Origin: an uncultured Lachnospiraceae bacterium
GTDB lineage: Bacteria; Bacillota; Clostridia; Lachnospirales; Lachnospiraceae
Direction of reading: 5' to 3'
DNA length: 64,000 bases
Assembly: GCA_944383765.1 (NCBI GenBank)
Contig: CALWQT010000001.1
Coordinates: forward strand, 1 to 64,000
Under the pieces are notes generated by a model. That model was not told the DNA's origin. It was given only the letters and a program-made list of their open reading frames with translations, and made no database searches. Below are positions 1-7,694 of this stretch, in pieces. How positions within the stretch are numbered: the first letter of the stretch is position 1; every line of letters begins with the position of its first letter. Made by a program: the position numbers and the translations under genes.

Positions 1-278
1 ACTCGAAAAAGATTCGGGTTGAGTTCTCTTTGGAAGATATGGATATGTCCGAATTTCAGGATGGGGCAACCTACACACAGATCAAGGACTATGTACTGGA
101 ACATAGCGGATTAAAAGTATCCAACCTATATATCTCACAGATTAAACGGAAATGTGGGATTGAGGTCGGCAAGAATTACAATCTGCCTAAGTCCGAGGCT
201 TCCAGACAGCCCCAGTGTCCACTGGAAAAAGAGAAAGCTATTCGAGAAGCATTGAAATACTTTGGGATGATTTCTTAA
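1..278 (+). CDS. C-terminal end of an RlmD-type 23S rRNA uracil-C5 methyltransferase (partial)
   Basis: The frame is open from base 3 and ends with a stop at 276-278, so only the last ~91 residues lie in the window. They match the C-terminal extension I recall on many clostridial 23S rRNA (uracil-1939-C5)-methyltransferases of the RlmD/RumA group: KKIRVEFSLEDMDMSEF, then ATYTQIKDYVLE, VSNLYISQIKRKCGIEVG and a KYGMI-like end (here KYFGMIS). The catalytic methyltransferase core and its iron-sulfur/TRAM part would lie upstream. A strong hairpin terminator follows. The 3' end of this gene family is a known insertion site for some mobile elements, which fits the accessory genes downstream. The family call is from memory and moderately sure. 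Confidence 0.6.
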   Translation, partial: SKKIRVEFSLEDMDMSEFQDGATYTQIKDYVLEHSGLKVSNLYISQIKRKCGIEVGKNYNLPKSEASRQPQCPLEKEKAIREALKYFGMIS

Positions 279-311
279 TTGAATGAAATAGTAGTTACTA
301 TATGAACGAAA

Positions 312-352
312 AACCGTCTATGGGAGTTTTGATTCTCATAGGCGGTCTTTTT
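312..352. terminator. Bidirectional intrinsic terminator
   Basis: The arms around ACCGTCTATGGGAG and CTCATAGGCGGT form a stem with a GTTTTGATT-like loop, followed by a T run on the + strand and preceded by an A run. It lies between the + strand methyltransferase end and the convergent AraC gene and can serve both. Confidence 0.75.
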
Positions 353-369
353 CATGCAGACATGGAAAG

Positions 370-1254
370 TCAGATATTTTGGGAACGGTAATCCTTTGGT
401 GTACACTGATAAAAACGCTTAAACTGCTTGGAATAATAACTCGGCTGATCAAAACCGCAAGCGGCTGCCACTTCTGCAATGCTGGCATTTGGCGAGGACT
501 GAAGCATGGATGCACTTTGCATCAGTCGGTATTTCATAAGATGTTGTACAGGCGTATCACCGATTGCCCGATGAAAGCAGCGAAGGCATTCACGTTCGCT
601 TAAATCCGCACTTTGTGCAATATCTTTTAAGGTAATCGGTTCAAAAAAGTGTATATAGATGTATTCCAGCATTTTTTCGATGCGGATGGTGTCGGTATCT
701 TTTTTTGTTTCTGCAATATGAAACACAGGTGCAAATTTCTGAATACAGGATACCATAATTTGGCATAGTGATTCCCTGACTGTAAACTCATAGGCAAAGG
801 TTTCATCAGCCAATGCAGAATATGCAGTTTGAAATGCGGTAGTCAGTTCCGAGCTGTTCGGCTGATATACAGTAAAATCAGCACAGGTCAGCAATGGATA
901 GATATATTTCTTGTAAAAAACTGTACTGCTTCCTCCTGTAATTAAAAATGGAGAAAACACAAGGGAGCGCAGTTCACAGAAAGGTTGTCCAATAGCATAG
1001 TGAAGCATATTAGAGTTGAGAACAGTTAAACTCTCCTCTTCCAGGATATATTCTCTGCTCGGAATCTGTAATTTCATAGTTCCCTTTTGGATAAAAATGA
1101 TTTCTATTTCTTCATGCCAGTGCCACAGAACGGCGTCATTTGGATTATCAGTGTGACAGGATGTGTATCCGGCACAAGGGAAATCCACCGTTCCATGGGG
1201 CTGCAATTCTTTCTGCCCGCGGGTTATATTCAGACCACATTTTTGCAGTGCCAT
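370..1254 (-). CDS. AraC-family transcriptional regulator with cupin-like sensor domain
   Basis: This 294-residue protein has the usual AraC layout. The N-terminal half resembles a cupin effector-binding domain (WHWHEEIEIIFIQKG near residues 45-60, the typical opening of sugar-responsive AraC proteins). The C-terminal ~100 residues carry two helix-turn-helix units, with ITLKDIAQSADLSERECLRCF in the first and IAEVAAACGFDQPSYYSKQFK in the second. The start is preceded by a GGAG nine bases upstream. It is divergent from a major facilitator and a PHP phosphatase, and the two promoters overlap at their -35 boxes. It therefore most likely controls that pair in response to a small solute. The effector is not recognisable. 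Confidence 0.88.
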   Translation of the reverse strand: MALQKCGLNITRGQKELQPHGTVDFPCAGYTSCHTDNPNDAVLWHWHEEIEIIFIQKGTMKLQIPSREYILEEESLTVLNSNMLHYAIGQPFCELRSLVFSPFLITGGSSTVFYKKYIYPLLTCADFTVYQPNSSELTTAFQTAYSALADETFAYEFTVRESLCQIMVSCIQKFAPVFHIAETKKDTDTIRIEKMLEYIYIHFFEPITLKDIAQSADLSERECLRCFHRAIGDTPVQHLMKYRLMQSASMLQSSPNASIAEVAAACGFDQPSYYSKQFKRFYQCTPKDYRSQNI

Positions 1255-1285
1255 AATTTTTCACTCCAAATGTCAGTTTTGTTAT

Positions 1286-1314
1286 ATTATATGGCGGCAT
1301 ACAGCTTGCGTCAA
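1286..1314 (-). promoter_or_regulatory. Promoter of the AraC gene
   Basis: On the minus strand, TTGACG-17 nt-TATAAT ends ~32 bases before the AraC start codon. Its -35 box overlaps that of the divergent transporter promoter, so one bound regulator could affect both. Confidence 0.7.
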
Positions 1315-1334
1315 GATAATTTGGGCGATATTAT
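1306..1334 (+). promoter_or_regulatory. Promoter of the MFS-PHP operon
   Basis: TTGCGT-17 nt-TATTAT lies 30 bases upstream of the transporter start. The -35 box is weak, which suits activation by the divergent AraC protein. Confidence 0.6.
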
Positions 1335-1363
1335 ATAAGAAAAACATTGGAGGTTTATCTGTT

Positions 1364-2551
1364 ATGTTTCAGATATTGTTAATTATCATCTATTTGTCCT
1401 TTATCAGCTTGGGACTTCCGGATTCTTTGCTTGGCTCAGCATGGCCTACCATGTATCCGCAGCTTGACGTTCCGGTTTCTTATTCCGGCATTGTGTTTAT
1501 GATCATCTCAGTAGGAACGATCATTTCCAGCCTGCAAAGTGACCGCTTGACCAGAAAATTGGGAACCGGAAAAGTTACTGCTATCAGCGTCTGTATGACA
1601 GCAGTTGCACTTTTTGGCTTTTCTATCAGTAATTCTTTCTGGCAGCTTTGCCTTTGGGCAATTCCTTATGGTCTTGGTGCAGGAAGTGTGGATGCCAGCC
1701 TGAATAATTATGTTGCATTACATTATGAGAGTAAGCACATGAGCTGGCTGCATTGTATGTGGGGCGTGGGAGCTTCCGTAGGCCCGTACATCATGGGTGC
1801 AATCATTACTGGTGGTGGCACATGGAATGGCGGCTACCGCACAATCAGTCTGATCCAGGTGGTATTAACTGCCATTCTGTTTTTCAGCCTGCCCCTTTGG
1901 AAAGGCCGTCCTCAGATTAAGGACGAATCCGGCAAGGAAGTGGAAGTAAAAGCACTTTCCTTGAAAGAAGTTCTCAAATTTTGTGGCGTAAAGGAAGTTT
2001 TGATCTGCTTTTTCTGTTATTGTGCTTTGGAGCAGACCACCGGACTTTGGGCAAGCAGCTATTTGACTTTGTATAAAGGAGTTCCCGCAGAAACAGCAGC
2101 CTCTTTTGCCAGTATGTTCTTTATCGGCATAACCTTAGGCCGTGCATTCAGCGGTTTCATTACAATGAAACTGAATGATGTACAGATGATTCGCCTTGGA
2201 CAGGGTATCATTGCTCTGGGCGTTGTCATTATGTTCCTGCCTTTGGGTGCGACGGTATCTTTGATTGGCTTTGTGATCATCGGTTTGGGATGTGCGCCGA
2301 TTTATCCGTGTATCATTCATTCGACACCGACACATTTCGGTGCAGATAAATCGCAGGCAATCATCGGCATTCAGATGGCGAGTGCATATGTGGGAACTTC
2401 TTTGATGCCGCCGCTGTTTGGGTTAATTGCAGAACATATCACAGTTGCTTTGCTGCCGGTATATCTGGTTGCTATTTTGGTGCTGATGTTCGTTATGCAC
2501 GAAACACTGATACGCAAAGTAGCACAAAAGGAGGGAAATTATGCTGGCTGA
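1364..2551 (+). CDS. Major facilitator superfamily transporter, sugar/fucose-permease-like
   Basis: A 395-residue protein with about twelve hydrophobic segments, an integral membrane carrier of MFS size. Between TM2 and TM3 there is the MFS loop-like stretch SDRLTRKLGTGKV. The PYGLGAGSVDASLN segment in TM4 resembles the FucP-like branch. The ATG at 1364 is chosen because GGAGG sits nine bases upstream and the hydrophobic start is typical; an in-frame upstream extension would run into the promoter and the divergent AraC gene. The gene overlaps the next one by 11 bases, so the two are likely co-translated. The substrate is unknown; the AraC regulator and the phosphatase suggest a sugar or sugar derivative. 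Confidence 0.85.
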   Translation: MFQILLIIIYLSFISLGLPDSLLGSAWPTMYPQLDVPVSYSGIVFMIISVGTIISSLQSDRLTRKLGTGKVTAISVCMTAVALFGFSISNSFWQLCLWAIPYGLGAGSVDASLNNYVALHYESKHMSWLHCMWGVGASVGPYIMGAIITGGGTWNGGYRTISLIQVVLTAILFFSLPLWKGRPQIKDESGKEVEVKALSLKEVLKFCGVKEVLICFFCYCALEQTTGLWASSYLTLYKGVPAETAASFASMFFIGITLGRAFSGFITMKLNDVQMIRLGQGIIALGVVIMFLPLGATVSLIGFVIIGLGCAPIYPCIIHSTPTHFGADKSQAIIGIQMASAYVGTSLMPPLFGLIAEHITVALLPVYLVAILVLMFVMHETLIRKVAQKEGNYAG

Positions 2552-3398
2552 TTATCATGTACACACAGAATTTAGTGATGATTCTGATTATGTAATGGAG
2601 CAGGTTGTGAAAGATGCCATTGGTTTGGGATTGGATGAGATCTGCTTTACTGACCATGTGGATTATGGAATTAAAAAAGACTGGGATGAACCGGGAGAAA
2701 TGATTTACCGCAAGGGTGGTCCCGGCGAACCTGAGAAAATGCCTTTGGCAAATCCGCATTATCCTACCTATTACAGAACCTTTGAAGAATTAGGTTTCCT
2801 TTACGGTGACAGGATTTCTTTGAAATTCGGTTTGGAATTTGGAATGCAGGTGGAAACCATTCCAAGATACCAACAGCTTTTTGAACGCTATCCTTTTGAT
2901 TTTATCATTCTGTCAGTCCATCAAATCGAAAACAAAGAGTTCTGGACGCAGGAATTTCAGCAGGGACGAACGCAGGACGAATATATCCAGCGGTATTATC
3001 AGGAAATATTGGAGCTTGTCCGGCAATACAAAAATTATAGTGTGTTGGGACATCTTGACCTGATCAACCGCTATGATAAAATCGGGAATTATCCTTTTGA
3101 GAAGATCAAACCTATTTTGACAGAAATTCTGCAAATGGTGATTGATGATGGAAAAGGCATTGAAATAAATACTTCCAGTCATCGCTATGGCTTGAAAGAT
3201 TCCACACCTTCTGTTGATATTTTGAAACTGTATCACCAGCTTGGCGGTCGAATCGTCACAATTGGCAGTGACAGTCATAAAAAAGAGCATCTTGGAGCTT
3301 ATATCCGGGAAGCGAAACGGTTACTTAGAAACCTTGGGTATCGTGAGTTCTGTACCTTTGAAAAGATGCAGCCAATTTTTCATCCTTTGAATATTTAG
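2541..3398 (+). CDS. PHP-domain phosphatase, histidinol-phosphatase (HisJ/HisK) family
   Basis: A 285-residue cytoplasmic metal-dependent phosphoesterase. All PHP metal-binding motifs are visible in order: DYHVHTEFSDDS at the N terminus, TDHVDYG, GLEFG, SVHQ, GHLDLI and the closing GSDSHKKEHLG. Length matches histidinol-phosphate phosphatase of the PHP type. It is preceded by GGAGG and overlaps the transporter gene, with no his genes nearby. The context therefore argues that it acts on another phosphorylated metabolite brought in or made via the transporter, rather than in histidine synthesis. The family is sure; the substrate is not. Confidence 0.85.
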   Translation: MLADYHVHTEFSDDSDYVMEQVVKDAIGLGLDEICFTDHVDYGIKKDWDEPGEMIYRKGGPGEPEKMPLANPHYPTYYRTFEELGFLYGDRISLKFGLEFGMQVETIPRYQQLFERYPFDFIILSVHQIENKEFWTQEFQQGRTQDEYIQRYYQEILELVRQYKNYSVLGHLDLINRYDKIGNYPFEKIKPILTEILQMVIDDGKGIEINTSSHRYGLKDSTPSVDILKLYHQLGGRIVTIGSDSHKKEHLGAYIREAKRLLRNLGYREFCTFEKMQPIFHPLNI

Positions 3399-3413
3399 TT
3401 CTATATATGACAT

Positions 3414-3466
3414 AAACCCGTTGGAACACTCATTCTTTTATGAATGGTAGACCAACGGGTTTTTCA
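3414..3466. terminator. Bidirectional intrinsic terminator
   Basis: AAACCCGTTGG pairs with CCAACGGGTTT, with an inner CATTC/GAATG stem, followed by a T run. It sits between the convergent phosphatase and sigma-factor genes. Confidence 0.8.
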
Positions 3467-3471
3467 TGTTA

Positions 3472-4113
3472 TCAATACCGCCAAGGCAGTTCCAGCCATA
3501 CATTATCCAGAGCGAGTGCTTCCGTAGATTTTGCTCTGCTCTCAGACAGGTGGAAGTGCTTCGCTGTTTCGTTCAGCGGATGGTATACATCATCCTCGAA
3601 ACCGAAGCGATACAAGAGATATGCCTGTTCCCGACGGTCAATCCGTTGCAATGCGGTATGGATTTCTTCGTGGGTTTCTTTTGCAATATATATATGCTCC
3701 GGATTCTTTGCTCTGGAGTCAGCGATAAATTCATGCTTGCCTTTGTTCTCGTCTTTTACAACCTCATCCAGACGGATGATACTTCCCAGATTCTTCGCTT
3801 CAAAAGTGGGGTTCCATCTGCGGATGTAGTCTACCATAGCATTGCGGATCGCAGGTGCTGCGTAGGTCAGAAACTTGTTGCCGGTGTCCGGTCTATAACC
3901 AGCGATACATTCCAACAATCCTAATGAACCTTCCTGCACCAAATCGTTGATTTCAATGCCAAGGGTAGCATTCAGTTCTCGCTGTGCGCTCCACATTTCA
4001 TAGGCAGTTCTTTTTATGAAGCGCAAGTTGTTTTCTACAAGAGCATTTCTCGCTTCTGTATCGCCGTCCAAAGCAGCAATACAGAGCTGTTCATTACTCA
4101 TCTGGCTTATCAT
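3472..4113 (-). CDS. Sigma-70 family RNA polymerase sigma factor of a mobile element
   Basis: A 213-residue protein with a clear region 2: NLRFIKRTAYEMW, then INDLVQEGSLGLLECIAGYRP and FLTYAAPAIRNAMVDYIRR, the core- and -10-binding helices. The C-terminal part, around DRREQAYLLYRFGF and HFHLSESRAKSTE, looks like a region-4 helix-turn-helix. It lacks regions 1 and 3 of housekeeping sigma factors. It overlaps the XRE gene by 20 bases and is last in a three-gene minus-strand operon. Such short sigma factors are common in clostridial islands, where they may switch on element genes; that role is inferred. Confidence 0.8.
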   Translation of the reverse strand: MISQMSNEQLCIAALDGDTEARNALVENNLRFIKRTAYEMWSAQRELNATLGIEINDLVQEGSLGLLECIAGYRPDTGNKFLTYAAPAIRNAMVDYIRRWNPTFEAKNLGSIIRLDEVVKDENKGKHEFIADSRAKNPEHIYIAKETHEEIHTALQRIDRREQAYLLYRFGFEDDVYHPLNETAKHFHLSESRAKSTEALALDNVWLELPWRY

Positions 4114-4918
4114 TTGGTATTACCATAGTCTGCATCAGCCCGACCAGTGCATTATTAAAATCGTCCAATGCTTTCTGATTCACCCCGTCAACATTGGCAA
4201 TCGTTCCGGTGATAGCATCTGCAACTTCTTCTGGTGTAACTGTGGGAACTGGTGCATCTTGCCCTTTCGTAAGCGTTGCAAACATTTCTGCTGTGATTTC
4301 CTTGCTGAGTGCTTTTTGTGCTTCCAGTTCGCTGCCAACCTCTTTCTTTACCTCTCGCACAGCGGTCATAAAAGTATTCTGGATATTTGTAAGATCAGCC
4401 TGATAAACCGGAACTTTATATGAATTGGCTTCTCTGGCGGCCATCACCACAGCAGAAGTCTTATTTTGTCCCAAAAGCATGGATGTGACCGTAGCGATCA
4501 TCTGATTGTGGGCAGCATAGCCTCCTGCTGTTGTATCGTCAAGATATCCTGCGATCATGTATGTAACCGTTGCAAAGCGGGGATTTTCCAACAAGCGGTT
4601 CACAATATCAGCTTTGACCTTTCCGGTATAAAGGTTTTTGGCAGCTTCAACGGACAAGCCCAACTCAGAAATATCGTAATTCTTTTTGTCGGGGATCTGC
4701 GTCGTTCCCAAAATAAAGTCTGTGGAAACATTAAACGTTTTGGCGATGCGGATTACACTTTCTTCGCTCAGTTTTTCGGTTGTTCCATTGAGAAAGCGTC
4801 CGAGGGTGCTTTCATGTACACCGATAGACAGAGCCAGTTTCTTTTGCGAAAACTTGTGTTCTTTCATCAAATCTATAATTCGAGTACGAACATCAGCCGG
4901 TAAATAAGTGCTGGACAT
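4094..4918 (-). CDS. XRE-family helix-turn-helix regulator with long C-terminal domain
   Basis: A 274-residue protein. Residues ~10-70 form an XRE/Cro helix-turn-helix (KFSQKKLALSIGVHESTLGRF, then ESVIRIAKTFNVSTDFILG). The remaining 200 residues are predicted mostly helical and are not recognised. The start codon overlaps the stop of the xis-like gene by one base (TAATG), and the 3' end overlaps the sigma gene, so all three are translationally linked. It is probably the phage-repressor-like control protein of the element. The long C-terminal domain could sense an inducer or multimerise; nothing in the sequence settles this. Confidence 0.8.
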   Translation of the reverse strand: MSSTYLPADVRTRIIDLMKEHKFSQKKLALSIGVHESTLGRFLNGTTEKLSEESVIRIAKTFNVSTDFILGTTQIPDKKNYDISELGLSVEAAKNLYTGKVKADIVNRLLENPRFATVTYMIAGYLDDTTAGGYAAHNQMIATVTSMLLGQNKTSAVVMAAREANSYKVPVYQADLTNIQNTFMTAVREVKKEVGSELEAQKALSKEITAEMFATLTKGQDAPVPTVTPEEVADAITGTIANVDGVNQKALDDFNNALVGLMQTMVIPNDKPDE

Positions 4919-5127
4919 TAGCAGCCCTCCTCTCTGTTGGTATGGTGTTTGATATATTTTCCGCTTTTTATGCGGGCATCTGTGGGCTTGGGTGCATTTT
5001 CGGGAATAATCCAGCGGCTTCCTGCCCGCTGTGCTCCCGGTATGCGGTTTTCATTGCAGAGGATACCAACCCGTCGGGGAGATATGCCCCATTTTTCTGC
5101 AACTTCAAAGGTGGACAGGTATCTCAT
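4918..5127 (-). CDS. Small excisionase/MerR-like helix-turn-helix protein
   Basis: A 69-residue protein beginning MRYLSTFEVAEKWGISPRRV. It has the helix-turn-helix-17 pattern of excisionases: the helix around STFEVAEKWGI, the recognition helix around RRVGILCNENRIPGA, and the wing QRAGSRWIIPE. The start at 5127 is set by GGAGGG ten bases upstream; a longer version would begin before the ribosome site. It is the first gene of the minus-strand operon with XRE and sigma. It could be an excisionase or a local transcription regulator; no integrase partner is present in the window. Confidence 0.75.
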   Translation of the reverse strand: MRYLSTFEVAEKWGISPRRVGILCNENRIPGAQRAGSRWIIPENAPKPTDARIKSGKYIKHHTNREEGC

Positions 5128-5161
5128 ATCTGCATTACCCTCCTGTAAATATAATAACCAC

Positions 5162-5190
5162 ATTATATTCTATTTGCGGAACAATATCAA
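5162..5190 (-). promoter_or_regulatory. Promoter of the xis-XRE-sigma operon
   Basis: On the minus strand, TTGATA-17 nt-TATAAT lies 35 bases upstream of the xis-like start codon. Both boxes are close to consensus. Confidence 0.7.
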
Positions 5191-5210
5191 TGGATATCCT
5201 GTGAACATTG

Positions 5211-5257
5211 CCGTTCCTGAAATTGCATTTTTGCAATTTTCAGGAACGGTTTTTTTG
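5211..5257 (+). terminator. Strong hairpin with T run upstream of the CHC2 gene
   Basis: CCGTTCCTGAAATTGCA (5211-5227) pairs with 5232-5249 with one bulge, followed by a run of seven T on the + strand. No + strand gene ends before it. It could be a leader attenuator for the CHC2-primase genes or an insulator behind the divergent promoter. Confidence 0.6.
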
Positions 5258-5362
5258 TTTTTTTGCACGAGTGCCTGATTTTTCAGTTGAAAGCGATTTT
5301 TTGCGTATATTCGGGTGAGACGAATAAAAAATCGTCAAAAAAATTCAAGGTGGTATGCAAAA

Positions 5363-5974
5363 ATGACAATCTATGAAAACATCAAGGTGGCAATCAGCGT
5401 AAAGCAAGCCGCCGAACGCTATGGGTTAAAAGTCAATCGTAACGGTATGGCTTGCTGCCCGTTCCACAATGACCGACATCCGAGCTTGAAGCTGAACGAG
5501 GACTATTTCTTTTGCTTCGGCTGCGGAGCCAAGGGGGATGTGATCGACTTTGTGGCAAGGCTGTTCAATCTGAGCGGCTATGAAGCAGCGCAAAAACTGG
5601 CTGCGGACTTTGGGCTTGACCCGAAACCGCCTACTGCTGTTGCCTTGCCCAAGCCGAAACATCCCTACATCCGTCAGTTCCGGGAGGATGAAATGCTGTG
5701 CTTCCGGGTGCTGACGGACTATCTGCATCTGCTGGAAGATTGGAAAGTGAGGTATGCCCCGAAAACACCGGACGATGCTTTGGATGACCGTTTCGTGGAA
5801 GCCTGCCAGATGATTGATTATATCGAATATCTGGCAGATATTTTGACAGTCGGTGATTTAGAAGAACGGGTTGCCGTGGTGGACGAGCTGATGAAGGAGG
5901 GCAAGATTGCTTTCCTTCGGGACTATGTGGCACGGAAACGAAAGGAGGGGTTGTCCCATGGGGAAGAAAGGTAA
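5363..5974 (+). CDS. CHC2-type zinc-finger protein, DnaG-like primase N-terminal domain
   Basis: A 203-residue protein. Residues ~10-75 are a CHC2 zinc ribbon of the DnaG type: ACCPFHNDRHPSLKL then FFCFGCGAKGDVIDFVARL, with the Cys-x2-His and Cys-x2-Cys zinc ligands. The remainder (residues ~90-200) is helical and shows no TOPRIM domain, so it is not a full primase. The start at 5363 follows AAGGTGG; an earlier in-frame start has no ribosome site. It overlaps the helicase gene by 17 bases. Together the pair would recognise and prime single-stranded origin DNA of the element, a role known for such pairs in phage satellites and ICEs. Confidence 0.83.
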   Translation: MTIYENIKVAISVKQAAERYGLKVNRNGMACCPFHNDRHPSLKLNEDYFFCFGCGAKGDVIDFVARLFNLSGYEAAQKLAADFGLDPKPPTAVALPKPKHPYIRQFREDEMLCFRVLTDYLHLLEDWKVRYAPKTPDDALDDRFVEACQMIDYIEYLADILTVGDLEERVAVVDELMKEGKIAFLRDYVARKRKEGLSHGEER

Positions 5975-7289
5975 AATGCCGGATATGAATCTGCCGATCT
6001 GGTTTGACGGGCAGAACATCAACGAAGCTCTGTTCTGTGAAGAATTTCTGCATGAGCGCAGGATCATCTTTGCAAACGGAGCTTTTTTTACGCCCGATGG
6101 TCGAGTGACGGACGATCTCCCTCTGCGTGGGGAGATTTACGACAAGCTGAAATTCTGTGCCGTGAACAATATCCCCCGGAAGATCACCAACATTCTGGAA
6201 GTGCTGAAACTGGAAGCGCAAGTGCCTGACTTCCCACCGGAGCAGGATCGTATCCATGTGTCCAACGGTACGCTACTGCTGAACGGCACATTTACCGAGG
6301 GCAGACCGGCTATCGTGAGGAGCCGTCTGCCTGTTGCCTACAATCCCGATGCTCATGCGCCTGTTATCTGGCTGAACTTTCTGGATGGGCTGCTCTACGC
6401 CGAGGACATTCCCTCCTTGCAGGAGTTTATCGGCTACTGCCTGATTCCCTCCAACAAGGGGCAGCGCATGATGGTGATTAAGGGAAACGGCGGCGAGGGC
6501 AAATCTCAAATCGGTGCGGTGCTTTCGGCAATCTTTGGCACGAATATGAAAGACGGCAGCATCGGAAAGATTTCCGAAAACCGCTTTGCCCGTGCCGATC
6601 TGGAACATATCCTCTTGTGCGTGGATGATGATATGCGGATGGAAGCTCTGCGCCAGACCAACTATGTGAAATCCATCGTGACAGCACAGGGCAAGATGGA
6701 TTTGGAACGCAAGGGCAAGCAGAGTTATCAGGGCTGGATGTTCGCCCGGCTGCTTGCGTTCAGCAACGGCGATTTGCAAGCTCTTTATGATCGCAGTGAC
6801 GGATTTTATCGCAGACAGCTTGTGCTGACCACCAAGGAAAAGCCTGTGGATAGAGCTGATGATCCGGACCTTGCGGAGAAGATGAAAGCCGAAGCCGAGG
6901 GCATCTTCCTGTGGGCATTGGAGGGATTGCAGCGGCTTGTTGCCAACAACTTTAAGTTTACGGAAAGTGACCGCATCCGTGCAAACCGGGAAGCGGTCAA
7001 GCGTGACAATAACAACATTTTTGACTTCATGGATTCCGATGGATACATCCGACGCAAAGCGGATGCATCCATCAGTTCCAAGGACTTTTACGCTATCTAT
7101 CGCCTGTGGTGCGAGGAAAACTCCCTCGCCCCTCTGAAATCCCGCAGCTTCAGCGACGCTATGGTTGCCAATGCGAAGAAATTCAACTTGGAGCATTGCA
7201 ACAACATCACCAACTCTGCCGGGCGGCGGGTATGGGGATTTATGGGAGTGGAAGCAGTGGCACGACCTAATATAAATGGGTTTTCTTAG
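5958..7289 (+). CDS. Phage/plasmid primase-helicase, P4-type C-terminal domain (DUF5906-like)
   Basis: A 443-residue superfamily 3 style helicase. Walker A is GNGGEGKS around residues 177-184, and Walker B is ILLCVDDDM around 220. The segments downstream (KSIVTAQGKMDLERKGKQSY and RLLAFSNGDLQALYDRSDGF) match the P4/D5 helicase core with its sensor Asn. The N terminus carries the short D5-N-like part but no primase active site. The ATG at 5958 follows GGAGGGG. The C-terminal ~100 residues resemble a winged helix (DFYAIYRLWCEEN). It probably unwinds the element origin together with the CHC2 protein. After its stop, 7290-7428 holds no recognisable gene. Confidence 0.82.
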   Translation: MGKKGKMPDMNLPIWFDGQNINEALFCEEFLHERRIIFANGAFFTPDGRVTDDLPLRGEIYDKLKFCAVNNIPRKITNILEVLKLEAQVPDFPPEQDRIHVSNGTLLLNGTFTEGRPAIVRSRLPVAYNPDAHAPVIWLNFLDGLLYAEDIPSLQEFIGYCLIPSNKGQRMMVIKGNGGEGKSQIGAVLSAIFGTNMKDGSIGKISENRFARADLEHILLCVDDDMRMEALRQTNYVKSIVTAQGKMDLERKGKQSYQGWMFARLLAFSNGDLQALYDRSDGFYRRQLVLTTKEKPVDRADDPDLAEKMKAEAEGIFLWALEGLQRLVANNFKFTESDRIRANREAVKRDNNNIFDFMDSDGYIRRKADASISSKDFYAIYRLWCEENSLAPLKSRSFSDAMVANAKKFNLEHCNNITNSAGRRVWGFMGVEAVARPNINGFS

Positions 7290-7428
7290 AGATAATGCAA
7301 AAGATACAAAATGATGTGAAGATGTTCAAGGTTTAAATGAAAGTACTGACGATAAAATGGGAATAACACAAAGATATCAGCAAATCTAGTGTTTATACGG
7401 ATTTGTGAGAGTTTAAAAGACTATTTGA

Positions 7429-7692
7429 TGGATTGGATATGAAGCAATCATTCTTTCCGGGGTTACGGTTGATGATGGTGCAATTATTGGCAGCCGGGCG
7501 GTCGTGACAAAAGATGTGCCGCCATATACCATTGTAGGTGGGGTTCCGGCAAAGCCTATCCGAAAACGTTTTGACGAAAACACAATTGCTGCATTGCTTC
7601 AGGTTAGGTGGTGGGATTGGCCCGAAAAGCGGATTCAGGAAAATATACAGAACATACAGGCAGGCTGTATGGAGAAATTTATGGAGAGGTAA
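7429..7692 (+). pseudogene. 3' remnant of a CatB/Vat-type xenobiotic acetyltransferase
   Basis: The frame opens abruptly after a TGA at 7426-7428 and reads [18 protein letters not shown], then [20 protein letters not shown] and IRKRF. This is the last left-handed beta-helix turns and tail of hexapeptide acetyltransferases that inactivate streptogramin A or chloramphenicol. Only ~87 of about 210 residues remain. The active-site His loop and the start are absent, and the protein cannot be functional as it stands. The sharp edge suggests a recombination junction at about 7428, at the right side of the mobile module. The drug class cannot be told from the remnant. Confidence 0.75.
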
Positions 7693-7694
7693 CT

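Larger units (their letters stand above)
3472..7289. mobile_element. Replication/regulation module of an integrative element (remnant)
   Basis: Two divergent gene groups (xis-like, XRE and sigma-70 on minus; CHC2 zinc-finger and P4-type primase/helicase on plus) form a block known from clostridial integrative and phage-like islands. No integrase, relaxase, coupling ATPase or structural gene is present. The right edge meets a truncated acetyltransferase near 7429. No attachment-site repeats could be identified by eye, so the limits given are gene limits, not element ends. Confidence 0.55.

Noticed and set aside
2541-3398. Histidine biosynthesis role (hisK)
   Set aside because: No his genes are near and it overlaps a transporter gene; PHP phosphatases of this type have other substrates too.
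6273-7196. 307-codon minus-strand frame opposite the primase-helicase
   Set aside because: It is antisense to a well-supported helicase with Walker motifs; no ribosome site or recognisable domain.
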